Below are positions 22,728 through 32,894 of a stretch of DNA of 64,000 nt, in pieces. Every line of letters starts with the position of its first letter. The first letter of the stretch is position 1. The notes beneath the pieces are model-generated. The model did not search any database. It was not told the origin of the DNA and saw only the letters and a program-made list of their open reading frames with translations. The stretch spans positions 1,922,001 through 1,986,000 of the forward strand of contig JALJCQ010000009.1 of assembly GCA_023091665.1 (NCBI GenBank), read 5' to 3'. A program made the position numbers and the translations under genes. Source of the stretch: Pythium myriotylum. Lineage: Eukaryota; Oomycota; Peronosporomycetes; Pythiales; Pythiaceae.

Positions 22728-23503
22728 TCCTTGACACGCGAGTGGCACTCCGCGGCCCAATGACCGATCTTGCCGCAGTAGTTGCACGTGCCAGTCTTCT
22801 TGACTGCACGGCCCTTGGGCTTCGCGTCACTTGTCATGAACGCTTGGCCAAGCGTGGCTCCGTCGCCACCTTGCTCCTTGCGCTTCATGTCTTCATGGAG
22901 CAGCCGAGACGTCACGAGTTCCCACGTGAGCGCGTCGACACGCGACTCCAACGCCGTGATGAGGAACTGGTACGACTCGCTGAGACTGCCGAGAAGCGTG
23001 ATCACCAAGTCGTCTTCGCTGACCGGAGCGCCGACTGCGTCGAGTTGCTCCGCCAGGGTCTTGAGCTTGTTGATGTGCGTGAGCACATCGTCACCTTCTT
23101 CCATCATGGTCGTGAAGAAACGACGACGAAGAAAGAGCTTGTTGGCAAGGCTCTTCTTCTCGAAGTGTTCTTCCAGTCTTGACCATGCATCTTGCGCACC
23201 ACTCGCCGACCGAACCAGCGGGAGCTGCGAGTCTTCCATCGCGAGACAGATCATCGCGAGCGCCTTGCGAGACTTCTTCTTGAAGAGGGCTCGGTCCGCG
23301 TCGGTCTGGCACTGCTTGAGTTTGACCTCTCCACAGACAACTTCCCAGACGTCGCGTTCTTCGAGCACCATCTGCATCTTGAACTTCCATGTGTGGAAGT
23401 TGGTTCCGTCGAACTTGTTGATGCGGGCTGGGGTGGTCGAATCCATGGCGAAGGCTGGGGAGGCGAAGTCGGTGGAGGCAGAGTCGGCTGGGCTTGGGCT
23501 CAT
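19130..23503 (-). CDS. gag-pol: Copia gag-pol polyprotein (A8)
   Basis: Uninterrupted frame of 1457 codons from the ATG inside the primer binding site. Order: Gag (about 1-235), CCHC zinc knuckle Cys240-Cys253, Asn-Gly repeat (about 261-282), protease Asp321-Ser-Gly, pre-integrase HLRLGH/CEGC (about 460-500), integrase catalytic Asp525, Asp588 and Glu624 (35 residues between the last two), acidic linker (about 760-910), RT from about 965 with Asp1029 and YVDD at 1114-1117, and RNase H. The gene order PR-IN-RT-RH defines Ty1/Copia. Residue 621 is Asp in NDVAER where A1, A2, A4 and A7 have Gly; it is three residues before catalytic Glu624 and could impair integration. The stop is 46 nt inside the 3' LTR. 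The polyprotein would be cut by its own protease and act in virus-like particles. Confidence 0.93.
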
Positions 23504-23507
23504 AACC
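23494..23507 (-). other. Primer binding site of A8 with embedded gag ATG
   Basis: GGTTATGAGCCCAA on the minus strand, abutting LTR 8; gag ATG occupies 23501-23503. Same 14-nt match to the tRNA-iMet anticodon arm. Confidence 0.87.
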
Positions 23508-23866
23508 TGTTGGAAGGTCGCTTGGTTGGTGGGATGCAAAATGCAAAGTGAATTGATCGGGACTTAGTTCGCTGCTGCTACCTCTAAGCCGTCTGTGTGT
23601 GTCCTACGCTACCATAATCAAATGTATGTCCTACCTATCGTAAACATATGCAAACATAGACTGACTTCGTGGATACTTCAACGAAGTCGATGGGTGGCAC
23701 TGGATTCAAACCAGAACCAGACGGAGAATCTTCCACATGTCGAATCTTCCACATGTCGAATCTTCCACGGAGAATCTTCTGCAGGAGAATCTTCTACAGC
23801 CGAGCTTCAACTGCCGAGCTTCAACTGGAATGATGACGATGGGTTCGAGGCGCATCATCTTCAACA
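23508..23866 (-). repeat. Family A LTR 8 (shared by A8 and A9, 359 bp)
   Basis: Two 16-bp repeats. It has GATGACGATGGG where LTR 7 has GATGACGCTGGG, a variant shared with LTR 9. One side leads into A8's primer binding site and the other into the polypurine tract of A9. Confidence 0.92.
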
Positions 23867-23926
23867 CTCCCCCTCGACTCGACTGCGTCTTGGACACCGA
23901 GCTTGGTGCGGAGCACGTCGAACTGG
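23821..23926 (-). pseudogene. C-terminal end of A9 gag-pol
   Basis: Last codons of the A9 frame ([19 protein letters not shown]...), running through the polypurine tract into LTR 8, where the TGA stop lies. Separated from the rest of pol by B1. Confidence 0.8.
23922..23926. other. Target site duplication of B1 (ACTGG)
   Basis: ACTGG here and at 28629-28633 flank B1. Uninterrupted copies such as A8 have a single ACTGG in this context (GTCGAACTGGACAGTGG). Confidence 0.92.
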
Positions 23927-24281
23927 TATTAAAGGTCACGAAGTCGAGAAGAGGAGTGGACTTGACTGAAGCTTGGCAAAATGCAGAGTGAATTGATCGG
24001 GACTTAGTTCGCTGTCGCTACCTCTAAGCCGTCTTGTGTCCTACGCTACCATAAACATATGCATGTCCTACCTATCGTAATCATATGCAGAGGTATACAC
24101 ACTTCGTGGGTACTTCAACAAGGTTGATGGGTTGAACTGGGTTCAACCCAGAACTAGATGGAGAACTTTCCACCTGAGAATTTTCTACATGGGAATCTTC
24201 CACATGAGAATTTTCTACAGTTGAATCTTCCACAACTTGAACTTCAACTTCAAGATGTTGTGACACATTGTACCCATAATA
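23927..24281 (-). repeat. Family B LTR (3' LTR of B1, 355 bp)
   Basis: Ends TATTA...TAATA. An internal block from about TGAATTGATCGGGACTTAG to CCTACCTATCGTAA is closely similar to the family A LTR. Confidence 0.92.
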
Positions 24282-24288
24282 GCCCCCC

Positions 24289-27200
24289 TCAATGGTCACA
24301 GCCTTGAATTCCGAGGGCTTGAGTGAGCTCTTGGTGACGAGGACCGGGTAGACCCTTCGTGAGCAAGTCGGCGTTCATGGTTGAGCTTGGGCAGTACTTT
24401 ACTTCGACTTCCCCGGACTTGACTTCATCACGAATGTGGTGGTATTTGATGTCGATGTGCTTGGCACGACCATGGTTTACTGGGTTCTTGGTCATCTTGA
24501 TGCATGACTGGTTGTCTTCAAGAATCACCAACTTCGGACTTGGGACTTGTGCAGCGTCCAATGCTTCACACAGTAGGCGATGGACCCACTTGCCCTCTTG
24601 AATTGCGAGACTCAATGCGATGTACTCGGCTTCGCTTGTAGATAGGGAGACACTTGATTGCTTCTTGGATCCCCAGCTAATGGGTCCGCCGGCAAGTGTA
24701 AACACGTAGCCGGATGTTGACTTGCGGTCTGATATGTCACCGGCCCAATCGGCATCGGAGTAGCCAGCAAACTTCATGTCCGGGTCTGTGGTGAATCGAA
24801 TCCCGTGCGACTTGGTGCCTTGGAGGTAACGGAAGATGCGCTTGACGGCAATCCAATGGACTTCATGGGGCGCTTCCATGAATCGCGAGACCATTCCCAC
24901 GGCGAATGCAATGTCAGGTCGAGTGGCACACATTACATGCATCAGTGCACCAACTGCCTCGCGGTATGGGGCATTGGTGACCGGCACATCGTCTTCATTC
25001 GTCGTGGTGAGCTTGGCACTGACGTCAACTGGGCTTGCTACCGGCTTGCAGTCTTCCATGTTGAAGCGCTTTAAGATGTCACTGATGTAACGGCGCTGGC
25101 ACAGAGTAACCGAACCATCTGCATTGTCGACGAGTTCGATGCCGAGGACAAACTTGCATGGACCATTGTCGGTCATCTCGAATCGCGTCTTGAGTTGTGA
25201 CTTCACGTCCGTGATCAGGTCAGGCGAACTTCCAGTAATGATCACATCGTCAACGTAGACGAGTAGGAGCACACACTGGCCATCGATACACTTGATGTAC
25301 AGACACGGATCGGACTTGGATGCGTTGAAGCCGATCGATCGTACGTACTCGTCGAAGGTTTCGTTCCAGACCCGAGACGCCTGTTTTAGTCCGTAGATGG
25401 ACTTGAGTAGCTTGAGACAGTCGTAGCCTCGCTCGAGTTCCATGCCTTCGGGAGTCCGGATGAATACTTGTTCCTTCATCACGCCATAAAGGAAAGCAGT
25501 TACGACGTCGAGTTGCTCAACAGGCCAACCGAATGACTTTGCTAGTGCAATCATCATGCGAAGAGTCGTGTACTTGAATACTGGTGCAAACGTCTCGGTG
25601 TAGTCGATACCGTACTTCTGCTTGAATCCTCGAGCCACAAGTCGAGCCTTGTACTTGTCGATCGAACCATCGGCACGTCTTTTGATCTTGAACACCCACT
25701 TGGCGTCGATCGCTCGTTCGCCGTTTGGAAGCTTGGCTGGTGAGAACACTTCTCGTTCTTGCATAGATCGTAACTCGGCGGTAATCGCACGCTTCCAGTG
25801 TTCTTGATCTGGGCCACTGACGGCCTCTTCATACGTGCTTGGTTCAGTGAAATCGCTGGTCTCTGTCAGGTTCGCACTTGCACGCCACCACTCGACTGGG
25901 GACATTCGTCGTCGGGTTGATCTTCGAACACTTTCCGAACCGCTTGCTTCATCGTCTGCGTCGGATTGCATTGGTTCAACTGGTTGTGGGGCACCTGAGC
26001 GGCGTTTGCCACTGTACTTGAAATTGGCCAAGTTGAGACCACCTTCGTTGTCGATGTCATCGAGTCGTTCCAGCAAGTCGTCCATGCCTGATGTAGTGTT
26101 TTCGAGGTACCAGCCGCCGGGCTTGGTCTCGTCGAAATTGACATCGCGACTGATGACGATCTTGTTAGCTTCAATGTCGAAGATCCGATACGCTTTTGAT
26201 GACTCTTGATAACCGACGAATAGGCCAGGGCGAGACTTGGCATCCCACTTCTTGCGCATCTCACTTGGTGTGAGTACGAACGCGAGACAGCCGAAGACGC
26301 GCATGTGCTTGATGCTAGGTTTCTCACCGTAGACCAGTTCATACGGTGTCTTGTCGTTGGACTTCGGTGATGGCAAGCGATTCTTGATGTAGATCGCGGT
26401 CATTGCTGCTTCTGCCCAGAAGATTTTGTCCAAACCAGCATGATGGAGCATGCTGCGACCCATCGTGACGATACTTCGGATGTTGCGCTCGGCCGTACTG
26501 TTGGTTTGGTGCGCGTATGGCACAGTGACTTGCTGCTCGATGCCTTGGTCAGCATAGAACGCCTTGATTGCACTCGTAGCAAATTCCTTGGCTCCGTCGT
26601 GACGTACAAACTTGACACGGCGATCAAACTGGTTGCTGACTTGCTTGATGAATTTGATGATCAGTGCACTGCAGTCTGACTTGGACGCAATGCATGAACC
26701 GTGCATCAAACCACTGGATTCGTCCACGATCAGGAGCAAATACTTGCTGCCGCCGATGCTGTCGACCTCCATCGGGCCACAAAGGTCGAGATGGATGAGT
26801 TCGAACGGTTGAAACTTGCGCTTCTCGGTGTTGGACTTGAATGGCTTCTGGACCATTTTGCCTTGCTGGCACCCTTGGCACATCGGTGTAGCTTTGGTGC
26901 TCGTAGGCAGATCCGCGTCCTTCACCATTGACTTGTCGAGCAACAAGCGCAACAACGGAGTCGATGCATGACCCATGCGCTCGTGCAGGATCGAGATTGC
27001 GCGGTCCGCCGAGATTGTCAAAGCTGAAGGCGAAGTGGCGCGCGGGAATGAGCGGAGCCAAAACAACCCGAACGCAAGTTGAGCAGTCGCGACGACCTTC
27101 CGCGACCTTTTGTCGAATACGCTCATTGCAGGCCCTTCGAAGACAACGCGAAACTTGCCTGACTTGTTGATCTGCGGGATTGAAAGCAGATTCTTCTTGA

Positions 27201-28269
27201 TTCCTGGTACGTATAATACGTCGCGGAGTTCGAGGTCACGAACTTGTCCGCCGTGAATGATAGCGCGCTCGTGCACTGTGCCAACGCCGAGGATCTTGGT
27301 CTTCGTTCCTTCCGCGACCACAAGTTCACCGTGGTCGCCCTCAGCCAAACTGGCAAACATCGAGCGGTCGTTACAGACATGGTGCGTGGCACCACTGTCA
27401 ATCGCCCACTTCCCAATCATGGAAGTGTCCGGCGCTATACTGGCCTCCATTGATACAGCGAAGGCGATGGCGTCATCGTCTTCTTCATAGTCGCGTTGTA
27501 CGTGGTTCGCGCGTTTTCCGCCAAAGCGACCACCGCCGAATTTGCGACCTTCTTGCTTGTTCTTGGCCCAACAACGGTCAACTAAGTGACCAGTCTTGCC
27601 GCAGTGCGAGCATACACGAGTATCTTGCTCCGACACAAACGCCTTGGCTTGGTCGTCGAGCTTGGTGGCTGCAGTCTTCATCTCGCCGGCACGCTTCACG
27701 TGCTCGTTCGTGAGAGCCTTGATCACTTCTTTAGTTCTCAAGTCGGCATTGCTCATCTCGATGTGCAGAACCACGTTCTCATAGCTCTTAGGCAAACTGC
27801 GCAGCAGACAAATTGCCACATCTTCGTCCTCCATCTTCGCGCCGATGGCCACAAGCTTGGCGTGGATGTTGAGGATCTCGTTGCAGTGATGCAACACATT
27901 CGCGCCTTCCTTCATCTCCATACTAAAGAGCTGACGCTTCAAGTAGATTCGACCCGCCTTCTGCGACCCTTCGTACAACGAACGGAGTCGCTTCCATGCC
28001 ACATGAGCTTCTTCACAGTCGTCGACGATGTGGTGGTACTCCGCGTCGATATGGAGGAGCATCAGGCCGAACGCGATGTTGTTGGTCCTGATGTATTCGT
28101 CCTTGATCCGCGGGTCCGAGAACGTCGGCGTCTCGTTGATGTTCACGACATTCCACACCGACTTGGTTAGGAACACGCCTCGCATGTAGCGTGCCCACGA
28201 AGCGTAGTTGTCGCCACGGAACTTGTCAACGAGAGTCTTTGTCTTGTCCGTCATGGTACTTGGGCTCAT
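24289..28269 (-). CDS. gag-pol: Copia gag-pol polyprotein (B1)
   Basis: 1326 codons, uninterrupted. Gag (1-215; RGDNYASW, then UBN2-like), CCHC knuckle Cys220-Cys233, protease Asp291-Ser-Gly-Ala, pre-integrase with HERMGH and CQGC (about 429-467), integrase Asp495, Asp558 and Glu594 (35 residues between the last two), RT from about 855 with Asp921 and YVDD at 1005-1008, RNase H with SDAD (Asp1172), SEAEY, EDNQS and HIDIKYH. All catalytic residues I can check are present. The integrase motif before Glu594 reads NSTAERN, unlike NGVAERM in family A. The protein is clearly divergent from family A. The start ATG is inside the primer binding site. The stop lies just upstream of the 3' LTR, next to a G-rich polypurine tract. 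Confidence 0.95.
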   Translation of the reverse strand: MSPSTMTDKTKTLVDKFRGDNYASWARYMRGVFLTKSVWNVVNINETPTFSDPRIKDEYIRTNNIAFGLMLLHIDAEYHHIVDDCEEAHVAWKRLRSLYEGSQKAGRIYLKRQLFSMEMKEGANVLHHCNEILNIHAKLVAIGAKMEDEDVAICLLRSLPKSYENVVLHIEMSNADLRTKEVIKALTNEHVKRAGEMKTAATKLDDQAKAFVSEQDTRVCSHCGKTGHLVDRCWAKNKQEGRKFGGGRFGGKRANHVQRDYEEDDDAIAFAVSMEASIAPDTSMIGKWAIDSGATHHVCNDRSMFASLAEGDHGELVVAEGTKTKILGVGTVHERAIIHGGQVRDLELRDVLYVPGIKKNLLSIPQINKSGKFRVVFEGPAMSVFDKRSRKVVATAQLAFGLFWLRSFPRATSPSALTISADRAISILHERMGHASTPLLRLLLDKSMVKDADLPTSTKATPMCQGCQQGKMVQKPFKSNTEKRKFQPFELIHLDLCGPMEVDSIGGSKYLLLIVDESSGLMHGSCIASKSDCSALIIKFIKQVSNQFDRRVKFVRHDGAKEFATSAIKAFYADQGIEQQVTVPYAHQTNSTAERNIRSIVTMGRSMLHHAGLDKIFWAEAAMTAIYIKNRLPSPKSNDKTPYELVYGEKPSIKHMRVFGCLAFVLTPSEMRKKWDAKSRPGLFVGYQESSKAYRIFDIEANKIVISRDVNFDETKPGGWYLENTTSGMDDLLERLDDIDNEGGLNLANFKYSGKRRSGAPQPVEPMQSDADDEASGSESVRRSTRRRMSPVEWWRASANLTETSDFTEPSTYEEAVSGPDQEHWKRAITAELRSMQEREVFSPAKLPNGERAIDAKWVFKIKRRADGSIDKYKARLVARGFKQKYGIDYTETFAPVFKYTTLRMMIALAKSFGWPVEQLDVVTAFLYGVMKEQVFIRTPEGMELERGYDCLKLLKSIYGLKQASRVWNETFDEYVRSIGFNASKSDPCLYIKCIDGQCVLLLVYVDDVIITGSSPDLITDVKSQLKTRFEMTDNGPCKFVLGIELVDNADGSVTLCQRRYISDILKRFNMEDCKPVASPVDVSAKLTTTNEDDVPVTNAPYREAVGALMHVMCATRPDIAFAVGMVSRFMEAPHEVHWIAVKRIFRYLQGTKSHGIRFTTDPDMKFAGYSDADWAGDISDRKSTSGYVFTLAGGPISWGSKKQSSVSLSTSEAEYIALSLAIQEGKWVHRLLCEALDAAQVPSPKLVILEDNQSCIKMTKNPVNHGRAKHIDIKYHHIRDEVKSGEVEVKYCPSSTMNADLLTKGLPGPRHQELTQALGIQGCDH

Positions 28270-28273
28270 AACC
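28260..28273 (-). other. Primer binding site of B1 with embedded gag ATG
   Basis: GGTTATGAGCCCAA on the minus strand, identical to the family A site, abutting the LTR. The gag ATG is at 28267-28269. Confidence 0.87.
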
Positions 28274-28628
28274 TATTAAAGGTCACGAAGTCGAGAAGAG
28301 GAGTGGACTTGACTGAAGCTTGGCAAAATGCAGAGTGAATTGATCGGGACTTAGTTCGCTGTCGCTACCTCTAAGCCGTCTTGTGTCCTACGCTACCATA
28401 AACATATGCATGTCCTACCTATCGTAATCATATGCAGAGGTATACACACTTCGTGGGTACTTCAACAAGGTTGATGGGTTGAACTGGGTTCAACCCAGAA
28501 CTAGATGGAGAACTTTCCACCTGAGAATTTTCTACATGGGAATCTTCCACATGAGAATTTTCTACAGTTGAATCTTCCACAACTTGAACTTCAACTTCAA
28601 GATGTTGTGACACATTGTACCCATAATA
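28274..28628 (-). repeat. Family B LTR (5' LTR of B1, 355 bp)
   Basis: Same length and, by eye, same sequence as the 3' LTR; TATTA...TAATA. Confidence 0.92.
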
Positions 28629-28633
28629 ACTGG
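28629..28633. other. Target site duplication of B1, right copy (ACTGG)
   Basis: Second ACTGG, directly after the LTR end CCCATAATA. Confidence 0.92.
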
Positions 28634-31600
28634 ACAGTGGGGATCGGCTTGGTCATGATGTCGGCAAGCATGTCTTGGGTCGGGCAATACTGCAGACACA
28701 CTTGACCGTCCTCGACCTTCTCACGAACGAAGTGGTAGCGAATGTCGATGTGCTTGGTGCGCTTGTGGAACTCGGGGTTCTTGGCCAACGCGATGGCACC
28801 TTGGTTGTCTTCGTACACCGTGAGCGCTTGGTCGCTTGCAACTTCGCCGAGTTCGCACAGGAACGCCTTGAGCCACACGGCTTCTTGGATCGCTTCCGAT
28901 AGAGCCATGTACTCTGCTTCGGTCGAGGAGAGGGCGACAGTTCGCTGCTTCTTGCTGCGCCAGCTGATGCATCCGCCGTTGAGCATGAACACGTAGCCGC
29001 TGGTGCTTCGACGTGACTCGATGTCGCCAGCCCAGTCGGCGTCGGAGTAGCCGACCAGTCTTCCGTCGTTCGATGCCGAGAACTGCAGGCCGTACGTCGG
29101 AGTCGCTTGCAGGTATCGGAGCACACGCTTGAGAGCTTGCCAATGTGTTGGACACGGGTCCGCGGCGAACTGGCTGAGTGTGCCGACTGCCGCTGCGAGG
29201 TCTGGTCGAGTGCCGACCATGAGGTACATCAGTGCGCCGACTGCACTTCGGTACGGCACGTTCTTCATGGTGTCTTCGTGCTTGCAACCACCTTCACACA
29301 TGGCCTTGGTCAGCTTGAGTCCGGGGTCTTGAGGAGTCCTCACTGGTTTGCAGTCTTGCATGCCGAACTTGGTCAGGATCGACTGCAGGAACTTGGTCTG
29401 CCGCATGGTCACGTCGCCGGACTTGGGGTCTTGATCAACTTCCATGCCGAGGCAGTACTTGAGTTCGCCGAGGTCGGACATCTCGAAGCGTTCGCTGAGT
29501 GCACGCTTGGTCGCCGTGAGCAACTCGAGGCTGTTGCAGGCGAGGATGAGGTCGTCGACGTAGATCACCACGAAGATCATCGCTGAGCCGCTCCGCTTGA
29601 CGTACACGCAGTGGTCCATCTCGCACTTGGTGAAGCCGACCTTGCGCATGAAGGCGTCGATCGTCTGGTTCCACATGCGTGGCGACTGCTTGAGACCGTA
29701 GAGCGAGCGCTTGAGCTTGCACACGTAGTCGGGGTGGCGCTGGTCGACGAAGCCTTCGGGCTGCTTCATGTAGATTTCTTCGTCGAGGTTGCCGTTCAGG
29801 AACGCCGTCTTGACATCCATCTGATGGATCATGAGCTTGTGTCGAGCGGCGATGCTGAGGATGGTTCGGATCGACGTGAACTTGGCGACGGGTGCGAATG
29901 TCTCTTCGAAGTCGATGCCGTACTTCTGCAGGAACCCCTTGGCAACGAGTCGAGCCTTGTACCGCTCGACGAGTCCTTCGGCGGTTTCCTTGACCTTGAA
30001 CACCCACTTGCTGGTGATGGCCTTGCGTCCGGCTGGCAAAGGGACTAGGTCCCAGGTCTCGTTCTTCTTGAGCGACTCGAGCTCCGAGTCGCAGGCTTCC
30101 TTCCAGTTGCTGGCGTCGTCGGATTCCATCGCCGACTTGAACGATGTCGGCAACTCTCCCCCTGAATTCACGACGAGAGCAAACTCTTCGTAATCTTGGT
30201 CTTCTCCCCCTTGTTCTTGCACGTCTTCGCCTTCTTCGTCTTCATCTTCTACGCCTTCCTCTTCGATCGACGTGAGCAGTGCAGACAGATCTTCGAGCGA
30301 TGTCCTTGAACCTTGCGTGGGTGGTGGAGTCGCACCACTTGTGCGACCAACCCGTCCATAGCGCTTCTCAACTGGCGGTTCAGCCAGGTTCTCGAGCGAG
30401 TGCGTGCGAGAGTGGCGCTTGGACCCTGGTGCGTAGTCGACATTCGGCTGCTGGGCCGATGCTGGTGCTACTGGACGCTGCGACCGCTGGCCCTGTTGCC
30501 ACTCCGGTCGCTCGTAGCTGCGCTGACTTGGTGCTGGTGAGGCTGGCTGCTCACCCATGTCTTCATCATCTTGGTTGTCGGTTGCTTCATCTTCATCATC
30601 TTCATCGTCGCGGAACTCGACGGACTTGCTCCAGGGTTCTTCGCGCTTGCCATCGTCGAATGTGTCTTCCATGAACTGCGCGTCTCGACTGATGACGATC
30701 CGACCGGTTGCGATTTCTTCAAACCGATACGCTTTCTCGTGGTCCGAGTAGCCGAGGAACCGACACAAGATGGCTCGGGCGTCGAACTTCGACCGCTTCT
30801 CCTTGGGCACGTGGACGTACGCATGGCAGCCGAACACCTTGAAGTTGGCGAGCAAGGGCTTCTTCCCGTACCATTCTTCGTACGGCGACTTGTACAAGTC
30901 TTGAGCGCGGGTCGGAAGTCGGTTGCGAACTTCGGCTGCAGTCATGACGGCTTCACCCCAGTACTCGTCGGACAAGTTGGCATGGTGGAGCTTGCAACGA
31001 CCACACTCACCGATGGTTCGGTTCATGCGCTCCGCCACATCGTTCAACTGAGGCGTGTATGGCGGCGTGACATCGTGCTCGATGCCACGCTTGCGGCAGA
31101 ACTTGGCAAGTTTGGCCGACTGGTACTCGCCGCCGCCGTCGGTTCGAAGCACCTTGACTCGACGACCGGTTTGGTTCTCGGCCCAGTTGACGTACTGGAC
31201 GAACTTGTCGTAGACTTCGTCCTTGGACCGCATCAGGTACAACTTGCACAGTCGAGACTTGTCGTCGGTGAACGTGGCAAAGTACTTCATGCCGCCGAAA
31301 GTCGGAGTCTTCATGGGGCCGGCCACATCGCTGTACACGACGTCAAGCAGATTCGCAGACCGCTTGGTCGTGCCCGACTGGAACTTGACGCGAGTCAGCT
31401 TGCCGAGTGCACAGCCTTCACAGACCTCCCACTCTTGCACAGACCCAATGTCGAGTCCGTCGGCGAGGTCCTTCTTGACGATGGCTTCGAGACCGCTGAA
31501 GCCGATGTGACCGAGTCGGAGGTGCCACAGGTACGACTTGGACATGGCGCGACCTCGTCTTGTACTGGCGGCGTGGGCTGCTTCAGTCGACACTGGAGAC

Positions 31601-32527
31601 ATGTTGAGCTTGAACAGACCCTTGCCGATACGAGTGCCGATGGTCCGCTTGGCGCCATTGAGAACGACGAAGCAACCGTCCTTGTCGAACGTCACGGGAG
31701 CAACGTCCTCCGTGAATCTTCCGACCGAGAACAGGTTGCGGCTGAGCTTGGGGATATGCCACACGTTGGTGAGCAAACCCTTCTTGACACCGCTTGGAGT
31801 CTTCATCGACATGAGAATGTCTCCCACGCCAACCGCTTGGACCGTGCCATCATCGGCCAGATGCACGTCGACTGGGTCGATCTTCCTGTAGTTCATCATG
31901 AACTGCTTGGTTCGCGACATGTGCTGAGTCGCACCCGAGTCGACCAACCACGCCGTGGATTGACTCGACTTGCCTTGGGTCTTCCCGACCGAGAACAGGT
32001 ACTCGCCGGGGTCTTCATCTCGCGCAAGGTTGGCTCGCTGGAACCGTTGCCGAGGGTTGCCGTTGCCGTTGCCGTTGCCGCCGGAGTTGCCGTTGCCGTT
32101 GCCGTTGCCGTTGTCCTTGACACGCGAGTGGCACTCCGCGGCCCAATGACCGATCTTGCCGCAGTAGTTGCACGTGCCAGTCTTCTTGACTGCACGGCCC
32201 TTGGGCTTCGCGTCACTTGTCATGAACGCTTGGCCAAGCGTGGCTCCGTCGCCACCTTGCTCCTTGCGCTTCATGTCTTCATGGAGCAGCCGAGACGTCA
32301 CGAGTTCCCACGTGAGCGCGTCGACACGCGACTCCAACGCCGTGATGAGGAACTGGTACGACTCGCTGAGACTGCCGAGAAGCGTGATCACCAAGTCGTC
32401 TTCGCTGACCGGAGCGCCGACTGCGTCGAGTTGCTCCGCCAGGGTCTTGAGCTTGTTGATGTGCGTGAGCACATCGTCACCTTCTTCCATCATGGTCGTG
32501 AAGAAACGACGACGAAGAAAGAGCTTG

Positions 32528-32532
32528 TTGGC
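32528..32532. other. Target site duplication of B2 (TTGGC), left copy
   Basis: TTGGC here and at 37235-37239; A8 has one TTGGC in the matching gag position (GCTTGTTGGCAAGGC). Confidence 0.92.
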
Positions 32533-32887
32533 TATTAAAGGTCACGAAGTCGAGAAGAGGAGTGGACTTGACTGAAGCTTGGCAAAATGCAGAGTGAATT
32601 GATCGGGACTTAGTTCGCTGTCGCTACCTCTAAGCCGTCTTGTGTCCTACGCTACCATAAACATATGCATGTCCTACCTATCGTAATCATATGCAGAGGT
32701 ATACACACTTCGTGGGTACTTCAACAAGGTTGATGGGTTGAACTGGGTTCAACCCAGAACTAGATGGAGAACTTTCCACCTGAGAATTTTCTACATGGGA
32801 ATCTTCCACATGAGAATTTTCTACAGTTGAATCTTCCACAACTTGAACTTCAACTTCAAGATGTTGTGACACATTGTACCCATAATA
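32533..32887 (-). repeat. Family B LTR (3' LTR of B2, 355 bp)
   Basis: TATTA...TAATA ends; looks identical to the B1 LTRs. Confidence 0.92.
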
Positions 32888-32894
32888 GCCCCCC

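Larger units (their letters stand above)
18801..23866 (-). mobile_element. Copia family A, copy A8 (complete, open frame)
   Basis: Minus-strand element: 3' LTR 18801-19175, gag-pol, primer binding site, 5' LTR 23508-23866. The 5' LTR also serves as the 3' LTR of A9, so A8 and A9 form an LTR-internal-LTR-internal-LTR tandem. This is the only family A copy here with an uninterrupted full-length frame, although its integrase carries a suspicious substitution. Confidence 0.92.
23927..28628 (-). mobile_element. Copia family B, copy B1 (intact, 4702 bp)
   Basis: Complete minus-strand Copia element: 355-bp LTRs at 23927-24281 and 28274-28628 that look identical, primer binding site, one open gag-pol frame, polypurine tract, and a 5-bp target duplication. 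LTR ends are TATTA...TAATA, not TG...CA. B2 has the same length and an identical protein, so both are probably recent and potentially active. Confidence 0.95.
28629..32532 (-). pseudogene. Main part of A9 gag-pol
   Basis: Open frame of about 1290 homologous codons from Gag ([19 protein letters not shown]) through zinc knuckle, protease, integrase, RT and RNase H to KPIPTVQ. It is cut at the start by B2 and at the end by B1. No internal stop: the 4-nt duplication of A2-A4 is absent. It shares NDVAER with A8. Confidence 0.9.
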
